Under the pieces are notes generated by a model. The model saw nothing but the letters and a program-made list of their open reading frames with translations, was not told where the DNA came from and did not search any database. The translations under genes were made by a program, and so were the position numbers. From the NCBI GenBank assembly GCA_016709875.1, contig JADJLZ010000002.1, positions 310,001 to 374,000 of the forward strand: a stretch of 64,000 nt of DNA, in the 5' to 3' direction. Origin of the DNA: Planctomycetota bacterium. Its GTDB lineage: Bacteria; Planctomycetota; UBA1135; GCA-002686595. Shown here piece after piece: positions 8,732-15,073 of this stretch; position 1 is the stretch's first letter; the number at the start of each line of letters is the position of its first letter.

Positions 8732-9265
8732 TCAGCCCACCAGCCCGCGCCCGCGCAGGTAGCTGAAGATCCGCTCCGCGCTGGCCTCGACCGGTTCCTC
8801 GCCCGTCTTCACCACCACCTCGGGCTTGAGCGGCGGTTCGTAGGGATCGCTCACCCCCGTCATCTGCGCCACCTTGCCCGCGCGCGCCTTGGCGTAGAGG
8901 CCCTTCACGTCGCGCTGCTCGACCACCGCGAGCGGCGCATCGACGAAGACCTCGACGAACGCCGCCTGCGCCTTCGCGCGCAGTTCGTCGCGCACCTCGC
9001 GATAAGGCGAGATCGCCGCCGTGATCGACACGACCCCGTTGCGCGCCAGCAGGTTCGCCACGAACCCGATGCGACGGATGTTGATGTCGCGGTCCTCCTT
9101 CGAGAACCCCAGGCCCTTCGAGAGGTTCTCGCGCACTTCGTCGCCGTCGAGGATCTCGACCTTGTGGCCCAGCTCCTTCAGGCGCTTGCCGACGAACTCC
9201 GCCAGCGTGCTCTTGCCCGCACCGGAAAGCCCCGTGAACCAGAGCACGAATCCTCGCTCAGCCAT
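8732..9265 (-). CDS. cysC: Adenylylsulfate (APS) kinase
   Basis: Cytoplasmic kinase that phosphorylates APS to PAPS, the donor for sulfotransferases or for reductive assimilation. The 177-residue length is standard. It has a P-loop GLSGAGKST at 12-20, LDGD at 39-42, DRDINIRRIGFVA at 59-71, and ISPYRE with Ser86 at the family phosphoserine position. The ATG at 9265 follows the stop of the sulfatase-fold gene by two bases, so the genes are co-translated. No ATP sulfurylase (CysN/CysD) or PAPS reductase is visible nearby. This favours a dedicated sulfation role over general sulfur assimilation, though those genes may lie elsewhere. Confidence 0.93.
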   Translation of the reverse strand: MAERGFVLWFTGLSGAGKSTLAEFVGKRLKELGHKVEILDGDEVRENLSKGLGFSKEDRDINIRRIGFVANLLARNGVVSITAAISPYREVRDELRAKAQAAFVEVFVDAPLAVVEQRDVKGLYAKARAGKVAQMTGVSDPYEPPLKPEVVVKTGEEPVEASAERIFSYLRGRGLVG

Positions 9266-9267
9266 GA

Positions 9268-10200
9268 TCAGCGCAGCATGCCTTCGACGAAGGGCACTTC
9301 GAAGCACTTCTCGTGCATGATCGGTCCGTGGCCGAAGTACCCGGCCTCGCCGAAGAGCTCGCCGTGGTCGGCCGTGACCACCACGTGCGTCTTCTTGGGC
9401 AGGATGTCCCACAGCTCGGTGAACACGTCGTCGAGATAGCGCACGGCGTCGATCTGGCGCTCGCGCAGCTGGTCGAGCTTGTCCTGGTCGAAGAACACCG
9501 GCGCGTCCTTGGCCTGGATCAAGTGCCCATCCGCGTCGGTCTCCTTGTCGAGCGCCTTGAAGACGCCGTTGACGCCCGAGATGCGCGGCCACATCGAGGA
9601 GTCCTCGTCGGGCTTGGCGTAGGGGTAGTGCGTCTCCCCCACGTTGAGCAGGTAGAAGCTCGGGCGCCCGTCCTCGAACTTCAGCGTGGGCAGCATCGAG
9701 CGCATGTCGTTGTGCTTGTCCATCAGCTGGAAGGAGTCGAAGTCGCGGTTGATGCCCGTCTTCGGGTTCAAGACCGGCAGCGAGACGCGCGCGTGCGTCG
9801 TGTAGCCGAGCGTGTGGCGCAGGAAACCCGGCAGCCAGAGCGAGGGCACCATCTTCGCGAACTCGATGCCCTTGGTGCCCAGGCGCTTGTTGTAGTTGAG
9901 GAAGTCCTCCTTGTAGTAGTCGGAGGCGTAGACGTTGGGAGGGCTGGAGTGCGGCAGCAGGCCGGTCAGCAGGTTGTAGTGCGAGGGTGCGGTCCAGGAG
10001 GCGTAGCTCCAGCGCTTCTCGACCTTCCCGAGCTTCATCACCGACTTCGGCGCCGCCTGCATGAAGGCGTCGTAGCGACACGAGTCGAGGATCACGATCA
10101 GGAAGTTGTTCTCGCCCTTGGGGTCCGGTCGGACGGGACCGAAGCTCGTCCGCGCCGGGCGCGGGGGCTCCTTCTTCTTCAGGAAATCGAATAGTCCCAT
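9268..10200 (-). CDS. Sulfatase-fold (alkaline phosphatase superfamily) enzyme without the formylglycine cysteine
   Basis: 310 residues, apparently cytoplasmic because no signal peptide is present (MGLFDFLKKKEPP). Sulfatase-like metal motifs are LIVILDSCRYDAF with Asp39 and TADHGELFGE near residue 277. The position that carries Cys/Ser-x-Pro-x-Arg in true sulfatases reads SWTAPSHYNLLTG. This puts Thr70 at the nucleophile and His74 in place of Arg, more like phosphotransferase members such as LTA synthase. At about 310 residues it is short for a sulfatase. It is first in the minus-strand run and translationally adjacent to cysC, so a role in handling a sulfated or phosphorylated intermediate is plausible but unproven. 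Confidence 0.82.
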   Translation of the reverse strand: MGLFDFLKKKEPPRPARTSFGPVRPDPKGENNFLIVILDSCRYDAFMQAAPKSVMKLGKVEKRWSYASWTAPSHYNLLTGLLPHSSPPNVYASDYYKEDFLNYNKRLGTKGIEFAKMVPSLWLPGFLRHTLGYTTHARVSLPVLNPKTGINRDFDSFQLMDKHNDMRSMLPTLKFEDGRPSFYLLNVGETHYPYAKPDEDSSMWPRISGVNGVFKALDKETDADGHLIQAKDAPVFFDQDKLDQLRERQIDAVRYLDDVFTELWDILPKKTHVVVTADHGELFGEAGYFGHGPIMHEKCFEVPFVEGMLR

Positions 10201-10350
10201 GCGGGTTCCTTGCGGCCGGGGTGTGGCCCTCCGAGGATACCCCCCCGGCTGGCCCAGGGCCCGCCCCAGCCCCTCCGATCAAGGTTGTTGCATTTCCGCA
10301 AGATCCTGGCTGGTTAGGATTTGGAACATACATCAGACTGGAAGATCCCG

Positions 10351-10845
10351 ATGCGGCCCTCCTGCCTCCTCTTCGCCCTCCTGCTCCTCCTGCCCGCCTG
10401 CGGCAGCTCCGACCCGCGCGCCCTGACCGACGAGGGCTCGAGCGCGCTCGCCACCGGCGACGCCTCCGCGGCCGCGGCGAGCTTCGAGAAGGCGCTCGCC
10501 CTGCTGAAGCCCGGCGATCCCGACTTCGCGCGCGCCAGCATGGGCCGCTTCCAGGCGCTCGTGCGGCTCGATCCCGCGCGCGCGAGCACGGAGTTTCTCG
10601 CCTACGCCAAGGCGAACCCCGCAAGCACGAGCGAGGGCGACTTCGGCACGCTCGTGGGCGAGTTCCTGCGCCGCGACCGCACGGTCGAGGCGATCGACGT
10701 GATGGATGCGGGCGTGAAGGCCTTCCCGAAGTCGGAAGCGATGCTCGCGATCCGCGCGAAGGTCGAGGAGCAGGCGAAATCGGCCAAGGACCCGGCCGCG
10801 ATGCAGAAGCTCAAGGGTCTGGGATACATCGGTGGAGACAAGTAA
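10351..10845 (+). CDS. Lipoprotein with TPR-like repeats and LGYI tail
   Basis: 164 residues from ATG at 10351. LLLLLPACGSS is a clear lipobox, with Cys the likely lipidated residue after signal cleavage. Alanine-rich helical pairs from about residue 28 to 140 (for example ASAAAASFEKALALL) resemble tetratricopeptide repeats. The C-terminus is MQKLKGLGYIGGDK, the same LxGLGYI tail as the RHH-like protein at 4226-4423. It is divergent from the sulfatase-fold gene at 9268-10200 and four bases upstream of the next lipoprotein gene. Function unknown; a periplasmic scaffold linked to the neighbouring enzymes is a reasonable guess. Confidence 0.8.
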   Translation: MRPSCLLFALLLLLPACGSSDPRALTDEGSSALATGDASAAAASFEKALALLKPGDPDFARASMGRFQALVRLDPARASTEFLAYAKANPASTSEGDFGTLVGEFLRRDRTVEAIDVMDAGVKAFPKSEAMLAIRAKVEEQAKSAKDPAAMQKLKGLGYIGGDK

Positions 10846-10849
10846 CGCG

Positions 10850-11350
10850 ATGCGCAACCTCGTCCTCGTCCTCTCCCTCCTCACCCTCGCGGCCTGCAAG
10901 AGCAACGGCGCGGACCCCGACGTCGTCACGCCGATGAACGCGAGCGCGCGTGTCTCGCCCGAAGAGCGCGCGACCGGCGAGATCCTGGCCGTGCTGCGCT
11001 CGGCCTCGGCTGCGTGGAACCGCGGCGATCTCGACGGCTACATGGACTCGAGCTACTGGCACTCGCCCGAGCTGACCTTCTTCTCCGGCGGGAGCATCTC
11101 GAAGGGCTACGACGCCACGCTCGAGCACTACCGGCTGCGCTACAAGTCCGCGGGCGCGGAGATGGGCCACCTCGAGTTCTTCGGCATCGAGAGCCAGCCG
11201 CTGGCCGCCGACGCGCAGCTCGTGCGCGGCCACTGGAAGCTCACCTACAGCGAAAAACCGGCCGACGCCGGGCTCTTCTCGCTGGTCATGAAGCGCCTGC
11301 CGCAGGGCTGGCGCGTCGTGCACGACCACTCGAGCATCGACTCGAAGTGA
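10850..11350 (+). CDS. SnoaL/DUF4440-like lipoprotein
   Basis: 166 residues. LLTLAACKS is the lipobox. The mature part contains TGEILAVLRSASAAWNRGD, WHSPELTFFSGG and a C-terminal GWRVVHDHSS, the usual layout of the NTF2-like DUF4440/SnoaL cone fold, where a cavity binds a small ligand. Start chosen at 10850, whose codon immediately precedes the signal peptide; an in-frame ATG at 10832 lies inside the preceding gene. It is co-transcribed with the TPR lipoprotein. Catalytic residues are not conserved enough in this fold to name a reaction. Confidence 0.8.
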   Translation: MRNLVLVLSLLTLAACKSNGADPDVVTPMNASARVSPEERATGEILAVLRSASAAWNRGDLDGYMDSSYWHSPELTFFSGGSISKGYDATLEHYRLRYKSAGAEMGHLEFFGIESQPLAADAQLVRGHWKLTYSEKPADAGLFSLVMKRLPQGWRVVHDHSSIDSK

Positions 11351-11357
11351 GCCGCGC

Positions 11358-12191
11358 TCAGGGCGCGTCGCTCATGTAGCTGCTGTTGCCCGGCTTGCGC
11401 AGCACGTGCGTCTCGAGTTCGTGCACGAGGTAGCGGAAGGCCTCGTCGACCGAGTCGGTGCGGTAGAACAGGTTCAGGTCTTCGGGGCTGATCGTGCCGT
11501 ACTCGACCATCGGGCCGCAGTGCAGGATCTTGTCCCAGTAGTCCGTGCCGAAGAGCACGATCGGCAGGTGCTTCTTGATCTTGAGCGTCTGCACGAGCGT
11601 CACGACCTCCATGAACTCGTCGAGCGTTCCGAAGCCTCCGGGCATCACCACCATCGCCTTGGCGAGGTAGCTGAACCAGAACTTGCGCATGAAGAAGTAG
11701 TGGAACTCGAACGCCAGTCGGCGCGTGATGTACGGGTTGTCGCTCTGCTCGAAGGGCAGCGAGATGTTGAGGCCGATGTTCTCGCCCTTCGCCTCGGAGG
11801 CGCCGCGGTTCGCGGCCTCCATGATCCCCGGGCCGCCGCCCGAGCAGACCACGAAACGCCGCTCGGAATCGGTCAGGCTCTTCGACCACTGCGTGAGCCG
11901 GAAGGCGAGCTGGCGCGTCTCCTCGTAGTAGCGCGAGGTCCGAAGGCGCATCTCCGCGCGTCCGACATCGCCGCCGGAGGCGCGCGCGGCGGCGAGCTCC
12001 GCCTCGGCCTTCTCGCGCGAACAGAAGCGCGCCGAGCCGAAGAACACGATCGTGTCGCGCACGCGCAGCTCGTGGAAGCGCGTCTGCGGCTCGACGTACT
12101 CGGCCAGGATGCGCAGCGGCCGCGCGTCCGGGCTGGCGATGAAGTTCTCGTTCTTGTACGCCTTGACGGGGCGGAAGCGGCTCTCGCTCAT
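11358..12191 (-). CDS. LOG-family Rossmann-fold nucleotide 5'-phosphate ribohydrolase
   Basis: 277 residues. The family signature GGGPGIMEAANRGA is followed by PGGFGTLDEFMEV (PGGxGTxxE), the substrate site of LOG/PpnN phosphoribohydrolases that release a base from nucleoside monophosphates. An N-terminal extension of about 50 residues and IVFFGSARF before the core resemble the longer PpnN-like bacterial group rather than the short plant LOG enzymes. The ATG at 12191 has AGGA upstream. Often annotated as lysine decarboxylase; that label is wrong for this motif set. Convergent with the lipoprotein pair and divergent from the copper ATPase. Confidence 0.87.
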   Translation of the reverse strand: MSESRFRPVKAYKNENFIASPDARPLRILAEYVEPQTRFHELRVRDTIVFFGSARFCSREKAEAELAAARASGGDVGRAEMRLRTSRYYEETRQLAFRLTQWSKSLTDSERRFVVCSGGGPGIMEAANRGASEAKGENIGLNISLPFEQSDNPYITRRLAFEFHYFFMRKFWFSYLAKAMVVMPGGFGTLDEFMEVVTLVQTLKIKKHLPIVLFGTDYWDKILHCGPMVEYGTISPEDLNLFYRTDSVDEAFRYLVHELETHVLRKPGNSSYMSDAP

Positions 12192-12271
12192 GGGGGGTCC
12201 TGTTTCGCGGGGGTCGAGCCCTATATCCGAACGCCTCGCAGGGAGACAATCCATGGGCCAAATTGCGCGCC

Positions 12272-14476
12272 ATGCGATCGAGCCCGCCAGACGTCTTGAA
12301 GGTGCAGGTACCCGTGTCGGGCATGACCTGCCAGGCGTGTGCCGCGAAGGTCGAGAAGACCCTGCGCGCTCTCCCGGGGGTCGGGCATGCCGAGGTGAAC
12401 TTCGGCTCGCGCACGGCAGCGCTTGAGCTGGATCCCGCGCGGGTCGGGTCCGCGGTCCTGCAGGCGAACCTGCGCCCGCTGGGCTACGACGTGCCCGACG
12501 GGGTGCTCGGCGAGCGCTCGGTCGAGGCCGATCTCGCCTACGCCGAGGGCGCCGAGGAGCGCGAGCGCAAGCGCCTCTCTCTCGAGCTCGCGGTCGCGCT
12601 CGTGTTCGGGACGGCGGCCTTCTTCGCCCCCGCGCAGCCCGCGTGGCTCGCGCCACTCGTCGCGGCACCGGTGCAGCTCTTCGCGGCCTGGCGCATCCAC
12701 CGCACGGGCCTGCGCGCGCTGCTGCAGCTCTCGCCGGACATGAACACGCTCGTGTCGCTCGGGACGAGCGCCGCGTGGCTCTCGGCGCTCGCGGGCGCGT
12801 TTTTCGCCAGCGCGGGTGCGCACGGCCCGATGCACGCGAGCGACGCCTCGCTGGTGCTCGCCTTCGTGCTCTTCGGCCGCTGGCTCGAGGCGCGCCTGCG
12901 CAGCCGCGCGAGCGGAGCCCTGCGCGCGTTGCTCGACCTCGCGCCTTCGCGTGCGCGCGTGCTGCGCCGCGGCACCGAGGTCGAGGTGGCGCTGGAGGAA
13001 CTGCGCGTGGGCAGCACGGTGCTGGTGCGGCCCGGCGAACGCGTGCCCGTGGACGGGACGATCCTCGAGGGAGAGGCGCGCCTCGACGAATCGCACTGGA
13101 CCGGCGAGAGCTTCCCGGTCGAGCGTGGCCCGGGAGACGCGCTGCGCGCCGGCAGCCTCGCGCTCGACGGCGCGCTGACGCTGACCGCGACCGCGGTCGG
13201 CGGCGCCTCCTCGCTCGGGCGCGTGGCCGAGGCGGTCCGCGCCGCGCAGGGCTCGCGCGCCGACATCCAGCGCCTGGCCGACCGCGTCAGCGGCGTGTTC
13301 GTGCCGCTGGTGCTCGGCATCGCGCTCGCAAGCCTCGCCGGCTGGCTGCTCGCGGGCGCGGGCTGGGCTGGCGCCGGCTCGCACGCCGTCGCGGTGCTCG
13401 TGATCGCCTGTCCCTGTGCGCTCGGGCTCGCGACGCCGATGGCGATCGTCGCCGCAACCGGTCGCGCCGCGAAGGAAGGCCTGCTGGTGCGCGACGCGCG
13501 CGTCTTCGAGCGCCTCGCGCGCGTGCGCGGCGTCTGCTTCGACAAGACCGGCACGCTGACGAGCGGCAAGCCGGTGCTCGAGAGCCTCGTGGGCGCGCGC
13601 GGCGCGCCGGAGGAGGCCGAACTGCTCGCGCTCGCCGCGGCGGTCGAGAGCTGGAGCGAGCAGCCGCTCGCGCGTGCGCTCGTCGCCGAGGCCCAGCGCC
13701 GGGGCCTCTCGTTCGGGCGTGCGCAGGACTTCCGTGCCGAGCCGGGAGCGGGCGTCGAGGGCCGCGTCGCAGGACGCGCGGTCTGGCTCGGCAGCCCACG
13801 CGCGGCGCTGCGCCGCGGGCTCGACGCCGCGCAGCTCGAGGCGCTGGCGCGCGCGCCGCGCGAAGCGGGCATGAGCCTGGTCGTGCTCGCGCTCGATGGC
13901 CAGCTCGCGGGCCTGCTCGGTTTCGTTGACGCGCCGCGCGAGGACGCGCGCGCGGCGATCGACGAGCTGCGCGCGCTCGGGCTCTCGAGCGAGGTTCTCT
14001 CCGGGGACCACCCCGCCGCGGTCGGACGCGTCGCACGCGAGCTCGGGATCGCGGATTGGCGCGGCGAGCTCTCGCCCGAGGAGAAGGCGAGCGAGCTCGG
14101 CTCGCGCGAGGACCAGCTCTTCGTCGGCGACGGCATCAACGACGCGCCGGCGCTGGCCGCGGCCTCGGTCGGCATGGCGATGGGCCGCGGGGCGGAGCTC
14201 GCGATCCAGGCGGCGGACGCGGCGCTCCTGCGCGAGGAGCTGCGGCTCGTCCCGCGCGCCATCGTGCTCTCGCGCCGCACGCTGGCCGTGATCCGCCAGA
14301 ACCTCGTCTGGGCCTTCGGCTACAACCTCGCGGCACTGCCGCTCGCCTCCGGCGCGCTCGAACACTGGATCCCCTTCCAAGTGCACGCGCAGTGGGCCGG
14401 CGCCGCGATGGCGTTCTCGAGCGTGGCGGTCGTGCTCAACAGCTTGCGCCTGCGCACCTTGCGCCTTGGTACTTGA
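12272..14476 (+). CDS. copA: Cu(+)-exporting P1B-type ATPase
   Basis: 734 residues. One N-terminal heavy-metal-binding domain (GMTCQAC, Cys20 and Cys23) is followed by eight predicted membrane helices. It has WTGES in the actuator domain, CPC at 380-382 in helix 6, DKTGT with the phosphorylated Asp424, and GDGINDAPAL. GYN in helix 7 and MAFSS in helix 8 complete the Cu(+) (P1B-1) selectivity signature. It should pump cuprous ions out of the cytoplasm. The nucleotide-domain SEHP motif reads SEQP here (Gln464). The start is ATG at 12272; a TTG nine bases earlier is less likely. No copper chaperone or CueR gene is adjacent. Confidence 0.93.
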   Translation: MRSSPPDVLKVQVPVSGMTCQACAAKVEKTLRALPGVGHAEVNFGSRTAALELDPARVGSAVLQANLRPLGYDVPDGVLGERSVEADLAYAEGAEERERKRLSLELAVALVFGTAAFFAPAQPAWLAPLVAAPVQLFAAWRIHRTGLRALLQLSPDMNTLVSLGTSAAWLSALAGAFFASAGAHGPMHASDASLVLAFVLFGRWLEARLRSRASGALRALLDLAPSRARVLRRGTEVEVALEELRVGSTVLVRPGERVPVDGTILEGEARLDESHWTGESFPVERGPGDALRAGSLALDGALTLTATAVGGASSLGRVAEAVRAAQGSRADIQRLADRVSGVFVPLVLGIALASLAGWLLAGAGWAGAGSHAVAVLVIACPCALGLATPMAIVAATGRAAKEGLLVRDARVFERLARVRGVCFDKTGTLTSGKPVLESLVGARGAPEEAELLALAAAVESWSEQPLARALVAEAQRRGLSFGRAQDFRAEPGAGVEGRVAGRAVWLGSPRAALRRGLDAAQLEALARAPREAGMSLVVLALDGQLAGLLGFVDAPREDARAAIDELRALGLSSEVLSGDHPAAVGRVARELGIADWRGELSPEEKASELGSREDQLFVGDGINDAPALAAASVGMAMGRGAELAIQAADAALLREELRLVPRAIVLSRRTLAVIRQNLVWAFGYNLAALPLASGALEHWIPFQVHAQWAGAAMAFSSVAVVLNSLRLRTLRLGT

Positions 14477-14488
14477 GCGCTCCCGGGC

Positions 14489-14776
14489 CTAGTCGTCCTC
14501 GTCCTTGGGCGCGTTCTTGTCGGTCGCGTTCTTGAACAGCTCGTCGAAGCGCGCCTCCTTCGTGCGCTCGTAGTCCAGCGCGCTCTCGAGCTTGCGTTTG
14601 CTCTCGGCGGTGCGATCGCGCACACGCTCCTGTGCGGATTCCCACGCGTCCTTGGGCGCCGCGTCCCCGTCCCCCTTTGCAGCGAGCTTGCGGCGCAGCA
14701 CCTGCCCCGTGCGAACGTCGACCGTGAGTTGCGTGGAACAGCAGGGACAGGTGACCTCGACTTCCTTCGACGACAT
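14489..14776 (-). CDS. Small protein with N-terminal zinc-ribbon-like CPCC motif
   Basis: 95 residues from ATG at 14776, with AAGGAG upstream. The first 30 residues (EVEVTCPCCSTQLTVDVRTG) resemble half of a zinc ribbon. Only one Cys cluster is present, so metal binding would need a dimer or a partner. The rest is a highly charged helix (ERVRDRTAESKRKLESAL) with an acidic end. Similar short CPCC proteins are common in planctomycete-like genomes without known function. It lies 12 bases from the convergent copA stop. Confidence 0.7.
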   Translation of the reverse strand: MSSKEVEVTCPCCSTQLTVDVRTGQVLRRKLAAKGDGDAAPKDAWESAQERVRDRTAESKRKLESALDYERTKEARFDELFKNATDKNAPKDEDD

Positions 14777-14878
14777 GGGCGCGGCTCCTTGGAGCGTTGA
14801 TGCTGGGCTGGGACGACCGTAGGATTGTACGTCTTCTGTCGCGGACTTCCCCGCGCGCGAAAAGAGAGCGTATCTGCA

Positions 14879-15067
14879 ATGTCGGGCTCGCCTAGAGCAC
14901 GGCAACAGGAACCCCAGGCCATGCTCGAAGCCGGAACTCGCCAACTGCACGCGAATGCACTCGACCGCGAATCGCGCGTGCGCAGGGCACAGCGCGCGCA
15001 GCGCATCCTCGGTCTGGTCCTTTGGTTCGGCCTCGCGCTGACGGTGATCCTGTTCGCGCGCCAGTGA
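14879..15067 (+). CDS. Small single-pass membrane protein, hypothetical
   Basis: 62 residues if the ATG at 14879 is used, or 48 from the ATG at 14921. A basic helical N-terminus (ANALDRESRVRRAQRAQRI) leads into one membrane segment, LGLVLWFGLALTVILFAR, ending almost at the C-terminus, so it would be tail-anchored. It is squeezed between two convergent or divergent genes with no shadow explanation. The frame shows a sensible basic-then-hydrophobic order, which favours a real gene. No family recognised. Confidence 0.45.
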   Translation: MSGSPRARQQEPQAMLEAGTRQLHANALDRESRVRRAQRAQRILGLVLWFGLALTVILFARQ

Positions 15068-15073
15068 CGCGCG

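Noticed and set aside
9268..10200. Annotation as a true sulfatase because of its fold and the cysC neighbour
   Set aside because: No Cys/Ser-x-Pro-x-Arg is present; Thr and His occupy those places.
10285..10320. Promoter with TTGCAT and TAGGAT ahead of the TPR lipoprotein
   Set aside because: The 21-base spacer is too long to be convincing.
11358..12191. Lysine decarboxylase
   Set aside because: That is a legacy label for the PGGxGTxxE family; the motif belongs to LOG phosphoribohydrolases.
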